DNA of 64,000 bases from Codonopsis lanceolata (Eukaryota; Streptophyta; Magnoliopsida; Asterales; Campanulaceae), in contig CM028384.1 in the NCBI GenBank assembly GCA_013146195.2, positions 73,631,990 through 73,695,989 on the forward strand, read 5' to 3'. Positions 1-10,668 of the stretch are shown piece by piece; positions within the stretch are counted from its first letter, which is position 1; every line of letters begins with the position of its first letter. The notes under the pieces are model-generated. The model was not told the DNA's origin, did no database searches, and saw only the letters and a list, made by a program, of their open reading frames with translations. Position numbers and translations under genes: made by a program.

Positions 1-922
1 TATTTCACGAGCATGTTGCTCATATGGGTGTAATGACTTTTGATAATGCTTAAATCAGTGGGAGTTCTTAATGTTTCCTATTTCCTTGTGTTGTTTTATT
101 TAAATTGATCTCATTTGGTTAAAGTAGGACTAGTTGGAGAATATATATATACGTTCTTCATATATATTCATTAATATTCCATGCTACATATCTATACTTA
201 ATCTATGTCATTTAGTTGGATATATATATGTGATTAATGTGGGTTTAGTTGCGAATCAATTACAACGACTGCCCCTTTAGTCCTTATACTTATATGACTA
301 ATGGACGGGATTGGTTTCGAATGATAACAAAGTGCACATAAGGGTTGTCATTTGTGTTATAAATATGATTGAAGAAATTTATTAAGTGAAGGTATATGTT
401 ATAATAATCCAAGTGGGAGATTGTAAGAACATGGATTAATATAACATATAAATACTTAATAATATAATGATCAATATTATAATATATAGTATAAAGCATA
501 GAACTCAACATAATATGTAGAATTCCATAATATAAGTATACCATTAAATGATGGGCATAATGGTAATATCTTATATATCAATAGGTGTAGTCCCTAAATG
601 AAGTGCCCCTTGGATTCCTATATAAAGGCTTATCCATCAAGCCTATGGATCTACTAGTTACATTATTCTCATTCAGTCAAAAACTCTTCCTAAGTAATTG
701 AAGAATAAAGAGATTAAATGGCACTCATCATTTAGAAGATCTACTCTTCCCTAATTTGAAGTCTATCTTCTTACTTCATCCTCTTTACTCAAGAACAAGA
801 ACAAGATTAAGAACGAACATGGAATCACAAGGTAATTACACGCTTCCGTCTTCTTCTTCTTCTTCTCTTCTTAATCTAGTAATGAGTCGGTTCATGTTTA
901 ATGGATCGTAATTGTTCCAACA
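1..922 (+). mobile_element. 3' end of a Ty1/copia retrotransposon
   Basis: The window opens inside the last codons of a copia polyprotein: positions 3-53 read FHEHVAHMGVMTFDNA and a stop, which resembles the RNase H C-terminus of plant copia elements. About 370 bp of 3' untranslated DNA follows. A polypurine tract (AAGTGGGAGAT, 411-421) then abuts a TG-initiated LTR. This polypurine tract plus LTR start is the usual plant copia arrangement. The 5' part lies outside the window, so target-site duplications cannot be checked. Confidence 0.75.
422..922 (+). repeat. 3' LTR of the copia element
   Basis: The LTR begins TGTAAGAACATGG directly after the polypurine tract and ends at ...TTCCAACA (TG...CA termini), about 500 bp. 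A TATA box (TATATAAA, 619-626) marks the U3/R promoter. A TTC-rich run near 851-870 lies in U5. The right boundary is inferred from the CA terminus because there is no second LTR to compare. Confidence 0.65.
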
Positions 923-1475
923 CATAGGACCCAGATTAAACAAAAAAAATGTTAAGAGATTATTACTGTGACTGGCTTATAGTCGATAGACCAATGTTGC
1001 GATTTATCCATAAATTTATTTAACTTTAATTATTATATTTTATATTCAAATATATCGTTTAAATAATAAAATAATTTATAAATAATAAATAACTCATGAA
1101 TTATTTCTTTTAATTTTATCCATTTGGGATATAAAAATTAAAATTGTAAAAGGAACAATAGTCAACATGGTAGGTTTGTACTAATAAATATTTATAAATA
1201 AAAATGGTTTTTTCAAAAATAAAATTTAAAAATATATAAATTATTTTTTGGATATATTATATTTGTTTTAAAAATATTTATATTTTAAAACGATATATTT
1301 ATTTTTGAAAATAAATGTATATTGGGAAATAATAAAATATTTAGTTGTGGGTCCATGCTATAAAGCTTTTATGGGTTTATGTATTGTGGAGAATAGGTTT
1401 ATAAAGAAAAGGTTTATAAGCTGATGACGTGGCAGTGGGAATAAACTTTTTCACAGGTTCATGACTGTGGATGCC
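923..1475. other. AT-rich intergenic DNA ending in a MITE-like terminus
   Basis: I see no gene here. The stretch is strongly AT-rich. Its last bases read CTGTGGATGCCC and are followed by TAA, which resembles the terminus of plant Harbinger-type MITEs (rc GGGCATCCACAG). The other end of such an element is not recognisable. Confidence 0.4.
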
Positions 1476-1889
1476 CTAAGAAAGGGAAACTGAATTGCTT
1501 ACCCAGGCGGAAGTCTTCCTTGTATCGTCGCCCTCTAGCTCCTCTTCTTTCGGGATGTCGAGTTGTTTCACTCTCTTTATCTTTCTTTCTCAATTATTCT
1601 CTTTTTCCCCCTCTCAACCTATTTATATGTAATCCTACCAAGTTTTATATTCTAAACCAAAATTCTAAAGTTAATTGGGCCGAGATTAATTAAGTAATAT
1701 TAATGGAATTAGTATTAAAGTCTTAGTCAAAAGTGAGCCTAGCTCGACCCAATCCAATAAATTACTAAATATGACTAAAACAATCAGATTAACTCAAAAC
1801 AATTATAGTATTAATTAAATATGTCCAAAATAACTATAATTTTAATTAACACGAATTAATATTTTTAATTAAAATTATTGGGTATTACA
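1476..1889 (-). repeat. truncated 3' LTR of the Tekay-like element
   Basis: This 414 bp segment aligns with 5680-6066 through both U3 ends, including the shared TATA region near 1620 and the terminal ATTGGGT-ATTACA. Homology stops abruptly at CTAAGAAAGGG (1476). The remaining roughly 1.5 kb of the LTR is missing on this side. Confidence 0.8.
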
Positions 1890-1903
1890 CTCTCACCTCC
1901 TTA
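1890..1903 (-). other. polypurine tract of the Tekay-like element
   Basis: The minus strand reads TAAGGAGGTGAGAG immediately before TGTAATACCC. This is the expected plus-strand primer for reverse transcription in this orientation. Confidence 0.75.
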
Positions 1904-2341
1904 AAGAAGTTTAGTCTCTAAACTTAACACACCAAATCATACAAAGAGCTCAAGATGTTCCTCTTCGAATTTAGAATAAACCAAGTTACTCCCAATAGAC
2001 ATAATGATAACAAAGAATAAATGTTAGTAGATCCTAGGCATTCAATCCTTAAATGTAACCGAGGCAATCCATTAGTCCAAACGTCACATGTAAAACTCCT
2101 AATACCCATACTTTATCCAACAAGCAGATGACCAAACCATACGTTAAAATTATCAATGCCCTAAATGAACTAAAAAGATATGATATAAATACTTAGGTAA
2201 CAGAAATGCATCTCTTGGTCGTTGTGTTAATTAATCGACGTCTAAGTTCTCATGTGACAATTTGATAGGTCGTGTAAGTGTGGTAATGTGATCGATTAAG
2301 AAACACTAGGCTGAATAAAAATTTAAACGCCACGAAGGTGA

Positions 2342-3659
2342 GGATGCACTATACATGTTTCCATATCATTCGTCTCGTGCAGCCATCGCGTAAATTCTTC
2401 CATGCGCATTTGGTTTCGGTTTATCGCCGCTGCCCGTTCCTCGCGCAAAGTTCTCTTTTAGTGGTTCCGGGTAATCCTTGATCCTATGCTCTAGCTTTTC
2501 GTAGTTAAAGCATGCTCCTGTAGTCTAGTAACAAGCATAAGTCCTATGTTTTCCATCACACTTATTACACTCAAGGTCATTATTTTGATTCTGCCTTCAA
2601 TTCTAATTCTGCTGTTGATCTTGATTATGATTCCGCCACTGATTTGATCCCTTGGACCGATTGTCCTCTGTGGTTTGCTTCTTATTTCCATTGTAACTTC
2701 CTCCTTGATAACCCAACTGATCTCAAGAATTACTTCCAAGACTCTCAAAATCTCTATTTTTCTCCTCCTTCTTTTGGTAGTTTGCTAACACTCGTTCAAG
2801 TATTCTGGCACGGTCTACAACTTCAGCATAAGTCTTCAACTATAAGGCTATCAATCGATGGCTAATCTTTCCATCGAGACCTCTTTCAAACATCCTGGCC
2901 TTCTGTTTGTCATTCTCAATGAGACCTGAAGCATACTTTGATAGTTTCGTCAACTTGACAGCATACTCATCTACCGTCATCTTTCCTTGCTCTAGATTGA
3001 GAAATTCAACCAGCTTACTGTCCTGCACGTTCTCAAGAAAATATTTCTTATGGAAAACTTCGAGAAAAGTCTCCCAGGTGTACTCTCCTACCCCATTTGC
3101 TTCAACAATCCTCATCTCAAACTGCCACCACTCATCAGCCTCTCCTTCGAACTTGAACATGACGAGGTTGACTTTTTGTTCACTCGTAAGGGTCATAGTT
3201 CTAAAGATCTTCTGCATACTCTCAACCTATTGTTCTGGCTTAATGGTGTTTGGTGCACCTGAAAAGGGCTTAGGCTTCTCTTTTGGAAGATGTCAAGTGG
3301 GTCCTTTGCCACTGGTCGAAGTTGAGGCTGCAGTGAGGTTGAGGTGAGGTTGCGGTGCTTGCTTGGTGAAGTTGCGGTGTAGCAGGCTGAGGCTGCGGTT
3401 GAACAATTTGACCAATCATGTCTATAGCTTGGGTCAAATTCTGCAAAAGGTTCATCACAAGTAAAGGGTCTACTAAGGCGGGATTTCTTGCGTTAGGCTG
3501 AGGCACTTCAGGGACAGGGTTTTCGTTACTCATGTTAAGTTGGGTTCCAGATTGTTCCCCCACACTCTTGGAAATGGAGTCATCTGCTGCTCTTCCTCCC
3601 CTGTTTCCTCGGCCACGACCACGGCCTTGGTTAGCGGTACGTCCACCTCTACGTGTCAT
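2342..3659 (-). pseudogene. Ty3/gypsy gag polyprotein, broken
   Basis: Gag would form the retroelement particle and bind its RNA. The N-terminus (3659 downward) starts MTRRGGRTANQGRGRG, a basic Arg/Gly-rich stretch, and is followed by a Pro/Gln-rich linker. The central retrotransposon-gag domain is open at 3217-2840 and contains the typical WWQFE core and a YFLENV segment. Two zinc-knuckle remnants lie near 2500-2580. In the second, cysteines have become tyrosines (ACFNYEKLEHRIKDYP), as C-to-T decay would produce. Frameshifts occur near 3265 and 2750. A protease-linker motif (GRIYAM) near 2380 is the last recognisable coding sequence. This is a dead copy. Confidence 0.85.
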
Positions 3660-4180
3660 TTGATACTAATACGAAAACGAGCAAGTGTCAAATAATGCCT
3701 AAAATTTTATCACACTAAATTGGCGCTCGCTAATTGGCATGACGTAAACGGAAACAATCTACATAATTGTTAAGTAACATCAATTTCTTCCGAAGCGTAT
3801 CTTATAATCTTATACACTCGAAACACACCAACACGATAGATGGTTCGAAATGAATGTCAAACGAATACAAAAATTTCCTTAACATTTATTCAATATCAAA
3901 CTTTATTCCAATGTCTCAAAAATTAGATACACCTCGTGTATTCCAAGTCTAATAAACTATAATAGAACAAATTCTTACGAGTAACCAATAGTGTATCGGT
4001 CCCAATCAAAATAAAGTAAATCATAACTTAAAGCTATAATCGTAAACTTAGAACTACAATCACACACTTAAAACTATTGGGTAACTAATGGTATTAACAA
4101 AATCATAACCTTACACTACAATCAATTCCTAATTCTATTAATTTTTAAATCCTAAAACCATCAGGATCTGAAGCTTAAGA

Positions 4181-4190
4181 TCTGATACCA
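4181..4190 (-). other. tRNA-Met primer-binding site
   Basis: The minus strand reads TGGTATCAGA, complementary to the 3' end of plant initiator tRNA-Met. It lies three bases inside the 5' LTR terminus and fixes that boundary at 4194. Confidence 0.85.
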
Positions 4191-4675
4191 CTCTGTAACG
4201 CTCCAAACTCGATACCGACACTGCGGTCCCATAGTTAGGCCACGTCACCAACAATCAAATACTTTAAACAATAATAAATCCCAACACTAATAATTAATCA
4301 ATATTAATATCTCTCAAATGTAACTAAAATACAACCACCAAATGTCTAAAACAAAATCCAATATAAAACTACTTATAATTAATAAAACTTTCAAAGTACG
4401 AGTGAATTATAAATGTCTAGAACTTCTTTGACCATCTTCATTCATCTATTCGAAATAATTCATCTAGCCAAGCTAAATGTCACCTGGAAGAGAAAGAATA
4501 AGAAACAGTGAGCGAACAATGCTCAACAAGTTCATATACAACCCATCCGATTATTAAGGAGGTGTTGACTGAAATAAATCAAGGAATCAGAATCGAAAGT
4601 TCAAATATGTATAATGCGAAAGTCAAATAGTCAAAATTTAAATATTCAAATTTCAAATATATTTTCAGGATTCCA

Positions 4676-4881
4676 AGTGAGGGATAAAGATACAACAAAC
4701 GACTTGAGCAATCCAATTGTCACCAACTGTCCCATAGCAGCTGGCAACAATGGGCGACTCACAGATAAATATTTAGGATTCTAAACGAAAGATAATAATG
4801 CAAAGGACGACTCGAGTAGTCCAATTGTCACCAACCGTCCCATACCAACTGGAAACAACGGACAACTCACAGATGCCAAGA
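4676..4881. repeat. two tandem copies of a ~115 bp unit in the LTR
   Basis: The segments around 4676-4770 and 4777-4881 share CCAATTGTCACCAAC, GTCCCATA and ACTCACAGAT in the same order with scattered differences. This looks like one tandem duplication within the LTR. Confidence 0.75.
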
Positions 4882-4998
4882 TCACATAAGCGGTCAAAGA
4901 CCTCTTCGAATAATGTTCTGAAAAATTCTAAAGACCTATAAGGGTAAAGGTTTCAAAAGGGTATATCCGGATAACTAATCATGTGTCTAGTGGTTAAA

Positions 4999-5131
4999 TG
5001 GTTTCGAAAGGTCACATTAACATGTGACTAGGTAAATCGAAAGGTCACATTAACCTGTGATTAGGTAAATCTAAAGGTCACATTAACCCGTGACTAGGTA
5101 AATCGAAAGGTCACATTAACCCGTGACTAGG
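4999..5131. repeat. 33 bp minisatellite, about four copies
   Basis: The unit contains GAAAGGTCACATTAAC followed by GTGACTAGGTAAAT. It repeats about four times with single-base changes inside the LTR. Confidence 0.85.
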
Positions 5132-6066
5132 TTGTTTGACTTAGTGATCAAGATAAGAACTTTTAATTAATCAAATACATTTTACAAAACCAGTATTTAT
5201 GCATCAAACAGATATCTCACATAAAACATGATAATTTAACGAAGGAGCATAATCATGAGTAATCAAATGAACGAAATCAATGGAGTTCAAAATCAAATAC
5301 TGATATAAAATCGGCATACGTTTTCAAAGAAAGACATTTATCAAAGAAATAGCAAAAGTGAAGAATTCAAAAGACCTAAATAAGGTATAATCTTTTACCT
5401 CGAAATGTTTAACAAAATAATTCATATCATGCTTACAATCATCTCACGTTTATTCATCTAAAACTAACATTATCGTAACAATACATCGATTAATATTGTT
5501 ATACAATAATTTATTTCTCTCTTCTATTCCCAATCTATCTACCGACACAAAAGACATATATATGTATCTACCTACTGATATTCATATAATATATTATACC
5601 TATATAATATCTATACATATATTATATAATATACATATCTTACTTTGTGTAAATAGTATTTTGTCATTATCAATCTAATCTAAGAAAGGGAAACTGAATT
5701 GCTTATCCAGATGAAAGTCTTCCTTGTGCTGAGCCGTTTCACTCTCTTTATCTTTCTTTCTCAATTATTCTCTTTTTTCCCCTCTTAACCTATTTATATG
5801 AAACCTTACCAGGTTTTCTAATTCTAAACCAAAATTCTAAAGTTAATTGGGCTGAGATGAATTAAGTAATATTAATGTGAATTAATATTAAAATCTTAGT
5901 CAAAAAATGGGCCTAGCTCGACCCAATCCAATTAATTACTAAATAGGTCTCTAAAACAATCAGATTAACTCAAAACAATCATAGTATTAATTAAATAGGT
6001 CCAAAATAATTATAATTTTAATTAACACGAATTAATATTTTTAATTAAAATTATTGGGTTATTACA

Positions 6067-6588
6067 AATGGTCAATCTTTGGTTGTCAATACGGAGCACA
6101 CCTTGTTATTTATGAAATCTAAATTGTTTCATTTTATTCAATATTTCTCTTCTGAAATGTGTGCTTGAGTTTGCTCCTTTTTGTCAAAGAGCTGCTCATA
6201 TCATTGATAGAAATGAGCTGCATATGCATAAGTGTATAATTTTTTTAGAATTTTTTTTATGAAAAAATTAATGTTTTTAAGGGAAAAAAACCTGACCCAA
6301 AACCCTTTTAACCCTCCCCATCTTATTTCAAAAGTACTCGATCAGTTATTTTTTGGGTCAAAATGAGTTACCTATTTCGTCTCCAAAAATTAACGAGATG
6401 GGTTAAAGCGGGTCATGCCAGGTAAATTTTGGTTGTGGGACAACCCGTTCTGACCCGATAACTATTTTAATCCGTTTAATATCCAAGTATATTGGGTCAT
6501 GACTTATTACACGTTTCAATTCGACTCGTATCTAACACAACTCACCTAACAAATCACTCATGGATAAGTTTTCGAACAAGACAAGTTA
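6067..6588. other. intergenic DNA with degenerate repeats
   Basis: I see no gene. The part from about 6290 to 6540 has GGGTCA/TGACCC-rich words, such as GGGTTAAAGCGGGTCA and TTCTGACCCG, like a decayed hAT-type MITE. No terminal repeats can be defined. Confidence 0.4.
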
Positions 6589-7013
6589 TGGCTCGTTTGT
6601 TGTGGCTGATGGGTTATGACTTATGGCTGATAGCTTAAGCTGGTGGCTTAATGACTTGTGGCTGATTGTATGATAGACTGTTTGTTACAGTTGTTGAAAA
6701 GCTGTTTATGAGTTGTTATAATTATTTGTTTTTTAAAAAAACTTGAAAATTAGTATTCAAATTTTTATGTATATTTCATAAAATGATGAAATTAAGATAA
6801 TCAAATATTTATTAATGAATAATTGTCTTCATGTTAAAAAAAACAAAAAAAACTTAAAATTTTGGCTTTTTGGCTTTGGCTTTTCAATGCATAAAAGGTG
6901 TTGTACATTACTTATTGGCTTTTGGCTTATAAGCTGAAACAAACACTCTAAATATGGCTTTTCAAAAGCCAAAAACCAAAAATCACCCCAAATAAGCTGC
7001 AACAAACGAGCAC
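6589..7013. mobile_element. Tourist-like (PIF/Harbinger) MITE
   Basis: The termini are inverted repeats: left TGGCTCGTTTGTTGTGGCT, right (reverse complement) GTGCTCGTTTGTTGCAGCT. The element is flanked by TTA on both sides (6586-6588 and 7014-7016), the standard 3 bp target duplication of this superfamily. It is 425 bp, non-coding, and rich in GGCTTTTGGCTT-type inverted words. It ends about 70 bp upstream of the TATA box of dioxygenase gene A, so it forms part of that promoter region. Confidence 0.85.
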
Positions 7014-7054
7014 TTAGCCGTCATGTCTGACTTAGAAAGTGCATATACCTAATT

Positions 7055-7093
7055 CACGTGACGAACCAAAAATATTTTTCCTCCACTATATAT
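7055..7093 (+). promoter_or_regulatory. G-box and TATA box of dioxygenase gene A
   Basis: A CACGTG G-box (7055-7060, followed by ACG) lies about 27 bp before a TATATAT box (7087-7093). The start codon is 49 bp after the TATA box, which implies a 5' UTR of about 20-25 nt. G-boxes are bound by bZIP and bHLH factors in plants; regulation here is inferred only. Confidence 0.6.
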
Positions 7094-7141
7094 CAACGTT
7101 AACAAACATTCCTGAAACACCAATATTTCTTCATCAAAAGC

Positions 7142-8397
7142 ATGGCTGAAGCTCCGGGCAAGCAACAGGTAGTAATTAGCAAGCATGTCCAAGAGCTAGC
7201 CAAGAAGATGGACAAACTGCCGGAAAGGTATGCGCATAAGGAGAGTAATTATGGAGCCATCGATGCTTGGTGTCCCGTGGCAGAGGTTCCTGTTATTGAC
7301 TATAGCCTCCTTACATCTTTCACACCTCAAGGACAACTAGAACTCCAAAAACTGCGATCAGCTCTCAGCTTATGGGGTTGCTTTCAGGTTTGTTTCACTC
7401 CATCCGTTATTAATTGTGGGGATCAGTTAGTTTGGTTGTGACTTTAAAGCATATATATTCTGGATCAAGCAGTTGTAACCATGGCAGAACTTGCTTTTAT
7501 TGTGTACTCTATCTTTAAGGCAAAAACTTTAGAAAGACGGTCTTATAAGTAATTTATGAAAGACGGATCTTCTTGATTCAATTTACTGTTTGTTAGTAGA
7601 TTGAATTATGAGAGAGTGAGGTTCATTCGAAAGGCGGTCTCACATGAGACATACCCTTAGCTTAATGGCAAAAACTTTAGAAATACGGTCTTATGAGTAT
7701 TTTGTGTAAAACGGATCTTCTTGAACTAACCCACCATGTGTTAGTGATTTGAATTATGAGAGAGTGAGACTCTCTTTTACGAATTAAGAACTGTAAATTA
7801 AAGGTAAATGAATAAAGTTATACAAAAATAAACACTCATTTTAAAACAAAAAGTGTTATAATGGACAATCTTTTAGGTACAAATGGCGTATATTTTAATT
7901 TTATTTTTGTCTTAGCATTTTTGTTTTCTAATTATATACTGGTTTTTTCCCACTTATCCCATTTTTTTTCTCTCCTACCCTCCCTATCACTATATTTTTT
8001 TGGGTAATGGTGGGCCACTCTCATTTTACACCAAAATATGTATACTATGTGATGTGGTACACTCTCATTAGCTGGAGTGTTGAGACCCACAAAATGTCAA
8101 ACCAATAAGAGTATGTCACATCATAAAGTACCCATATTTTGATGCAAAATGAGAGTGACTTTAGTATTGCCCTATTTTTTTTCTCTCTCAACCTCCCCTA
8201 GCTAGCTTCCCCACGCCAATTTTTTAATGTTATTTAGACACGTGTCTTTGTTCTAACGAGTTTGATACCATATTCCCACAAATTTCGCATTAATTTTTTT
8301 AAAAAAGTTAATTAAGCTGATCGATCATTTTCATTTAAGAAATACGTATGCTGTACCTACTATAAAGTAAAATCCTTTTTAATGATATCTTTTTGTT

Positions 8398-8428
<31 letters not shown>

Positions 8429-9430
8429 CTCGTTAGAACAAAGACATGTTTCTAAATACTCCCTCCGGACCTATATATAAGCAAAAATAACCGATTTTAC
8501 ACAGATTAAGAAAGTAAGTTAAGTTAGTTAAATTGTCTTGATTTTATATAAAATAAAAGTATACTTACTAAAATACCCTTAAGAATCTCACTCATCAAGA
8601 CTGATGATAATTAATGCAATTTTAACTCATTGCCATCAATTCATTATAGCTCATTTTATTAGTGGCTCTTTGTGTATTGGGAATGTGCACCCATCTTGAA
8701 AAACAAAAGAATTAACAAGGAGTATTTTTGGTACGAAACTTCTTGAAAGTTGTGAAGAGAGTTTAATATGGTGATTTTTGCTTATATTTAGGTCCAAAAA
8801 AATTTGGTATTTTTTGCTTATATTTAGGTCCGGAGGGAGTATTAAATAACATTAAAAATTGGCGTGGGGAAGCTAACAGGGGGAGGTTGGGACTCTTGGG
8901 AGAGAGAAAAATATATAGTGATAGGGAGAGTAGGAGAGAAGAAAACTGAGATAAGTGGGAAAAGGCCTGTACTCCTTTCGTTCTTAAATTATCGTATTTT
9001 GTTAGATTTAGTGTGCGATTTGAGAAAATATATTTGACTGAATTATTAATATTAGTTTGATGAGTAGTTTATTTGAAAGTGCATGTGTATGTGACTCATA
9101 ATTAAAATAAGATGAAAAGTAAGAGTAAAGTGGTCAAAGTGTTATCCTAAAAAGAATAGTTTCAAGCAAAACAATTATTTTGTGACAGTCGAAAAAGGAA
9201 AACTGAACAATAATTTGGGGACCCGTATATAATTAGAAAACAAAAATACTAAGACAAAAATAAAATTAAAATATACTCTATTTGTACCTAAAAGATTGTC
9301 CATTATAACACTTTTTTATCCTAAAATGAGTGTCTATTTTTGTATAACTTTATTAATTTACCTTCAATTATCACATATCATGTATGAGTGAGGACTTCTA
9401 ATATTATATGCGGAACATTAAGGAATTGAG

Positions 9431-9461
<31 letters not shown>

Positions 9462-10668
9462 CCAGCGTTGTTAAAGTGACTTAATAGTCAACTTTTTTAA
9501 CATTTGTAAAAAATTAAAAATTGACACTTACTCATAAAGGGAAGGACTAAATATTATTTGCACACACTACCGGTGTTTCGTGAAGGCTAAATGAAGGAAA
9601 AATGAACACATTAAATTGTTGTAGAATTTGTTATATTTTATTATTATTAGTTTAAAAATTAAATGGTTTTCCTAGACCATTTAGATCTTTTATGATGGAA
9701 CAAGAACCTGGAGTGGTAACGAGTAGGGAATTCACAGGCAATTAACCATGGAATAGAAAGTTCATTCCTGGACAAAGTGCACGAAGTTGCTGAACAATTC
9801 TACACATTGCCAATGGAAGAGAAGCAGAAGTACTTGAGAGCAGTCGATAATGTTGAAGGCTACGGAAATGACACTGTCGTTTCTGAGCATCAAACTATTG
9901 ATTGGACTGACAGACTGTATCTCTTGGTCGATCCAGAACATCAAAGAAAGCTCCAATATTGGCCCAAAAATCCCCACCATTTCAGTGAAACTCTACATGA
10001 ATATACAAGGAGAGCACGACTGATAAAGGAAAATGTTCTTAAGGCCATGGCAAGGTCATTGAACTTGGAGGAAAATTGTTTCTTGAGCCAAATGGGGGAT
10101 AGTGCAGGGATCGAAGCAAGGTTTAATTTCTACCCACCGTGTCACTGGCCAGACAAAGTCTTAGGCATCAAACCACATGCAGATGGATCAGCAATCACTA
10201 TTCTATTGCAAGACAAACAAGTTGAAGGTCTTCAGATCATGAAAGATGATCAGTGGTTTAGAGTTCCGATCAATATCCCTAATGCTCTTTTCATCAATGT
10301 TGGTGAATTGGTCGAGGTACACATATGTGTATATATTATATATTGTTTTGATCAGTTTACATATAGCTAGTATGTTTTAGATACTTTCCTTGATCCATGT
10401 CGTTATCAATATACATAATACATGCATGCAGGTAATGAGCAACGGAATATTCAAGAGCCCAATGCACATGGCATTGATAAATTCCAAAAAGGAGAGGATG
10501 ACTGTGGCTTTGTTCTGTAACACTGAAATAGACAAGGAAGTTGGACCGGTGGAGGAGCTCGTTAACCATGAAAGACCAAGATTATACAATAAAATGTCGT
10601 ACAATCTCGCTAACTATTTCCAGTACTACCAGCAAGGGAACAAAGCCATTGATGCTGTCAAACTTTGA
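7142..10668 (+). CDS. 2-oxoglutarate/Fe(II)-dependent dioxygenase, SRG1-like (gene A)
   Basis: Three exons (7142-7387, 9738-10316, 10432-10668) join in frame at GT-AG introns and give 353 aa, the usual family length. Such cytosolic enzymes couple 2-oxoglutarate and O2 to hydroxylation, demethylation or desaturation of small metabolites. The N-terminal DIOX_N domain contains EVPVIDYS and WGCFQ. The catalytic jelly roll has the iron ligands H229 and D231 (KPHADGS) and H287 (SPMH), plus NFYPPC. The 2-oxoglutarate-anchoring motif reads R297-M-T299, where RxS is more common. The start is the first ATG after the TATA box. Gene B at 19189 is a paralog; gene A lacks the intron that splits gene B after TFR. 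Intron 1 is 2350 bp and full of repeats. The substrate cannot be told from sequence. Confidence 0.93.
7527..7795. repeat. two tandem copies of a dispersed ~140 bp repeat
   Basis: Segments starting near 7519 and 7663 share GCAAAAACTTTAGAAA, ACGGTCTTAT, AACGGATCTTCTTGA or close variants, and GAATTATGAGAGAGTGAG. Related copies in the opposite orientation lie at 56405-56560 and 57790-57935. Confidence 0.7.
8002..8172. mobile_element. Mutator-type MITE nested in the left arm
   Basis: The inverted ends share CACTCTCATTTT just inside GGGTAAT (left) and GGGCAAT (right, reverse complement). Identical 9 bp flanks TATTTTTTT (7993-8001 and 8173-8181) fit a Mutator-type duplication. The opposite arm of the fold-back lacks this insert. 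Confidence 0.7.
8398..8424. repeat. (AT)n microsatellite
   Basis: An uninterrupted AT dinucleotide run lies in the loop of the fold-back. Confidence 0.95.
8459..8839. mobile_element. Stowaway-like MITE nested in the right arm
   Basis: The terminal repeats are CTCCCTCCGGACCTA (left) and its inverted partner TAGGTCCGGAGGGAG (right). TA is duplicated at both ends (8457-8458 and 8840-8841), as expected of Tc1/mariner Stowaway elements. It is 381 bp. The left arm of the fold-back preserves the unoccupied site (TTATTTAGACACG). Confidence 0.88.
8968..9235. mobile_element. degenerate MITE-like insertion in the right arm
   Basis: This segment interrupts the right arm: the left arm is continuous between the sequences flanking it (near 7920-7955). 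Its left end CTCCTTTCGTTCTTAAAT resembles a decayed Stowaway terminus. The right end is unclear. Confidence 0.55.
9430..9462. repeat. (AT)n(GT)n microsatellite
   Basis: A compound dinucleotide run lies in intron 1 of gene A, just outside the fold-back. Confidence 0.9.

Larger units (their letters stand above)
1476..6066 (-). mobile_element. Tekay-like Ty3/gypsy element with pol deleted
   Basis: On the minus strand the order is 5' LTR (4194-6066), primer-binding site (4181-4190), gag (3659 down to about 2342), a short remnant, polypurine tract (1890-1903) and a truncated 3' LTR (1476-1889). Coding similarity stops where the protease should begin. Protease, reverse transcriptase, RNase H and integrase are absent, although the 3' polypurine tract survives. 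The gag type and the LTR start TGTAATAACCC fit the Tekay/Del chromovirus lineage. The element could not transpose on its own. Confidence 0.85.
4194..6066 (-). repeat. 5' LTR of the Tekay-like element
   Basis: The LTR is about 1.87 kb, with TG...CA ends when read on the minus strand (TGTAATAACCC at 6066, ...GGAGCGTTACA at 4194). It carries a TATA-like box near 5791-5800 (minus strand CATATAAATA). Two blocks of internal tandem repeats lie within it. A long LTR with internal repeats is normal for this lineage. Confidence 0.85.
7796..9370. mobile_element. long inverted-repeat (fold-back) element in intron 1 of gene A
   Basis: The left arm (7796 to about 8270) and right arm (about 8427-9370) are inverted copies. 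For example, AATAAAGTTATACAAAAATA on the left reappears inverted near 9335, and GGCGTGGGGAAGCTA at 8860 is the reverse complement of TAGCTTCCCCACGCC at 8202. Each arm was later interrupted: the left by 8002-8172, the right by 8459-8839 and about 8968-9235. The uninterrupted arm shows the empty site in each case. No coding capacity is visible. If transcribed with the gene it would fold into a long hairpin. Confidence 0.85.

Noticed and set aside
290..544. 84-codon minus-strand frame with membrane-like residues
   Set aside because: It overlaps the copia 3' LTR and its AT-rich flank; the Tyr/Ile/His-rich composition is what AT-rich DNA gives by chance.
4999..5131. CRISPR-like array
   Set aside because: The units are contiguous 33 bp tandem repeats without unique spacers, inside a plant retrotransposon LTR.
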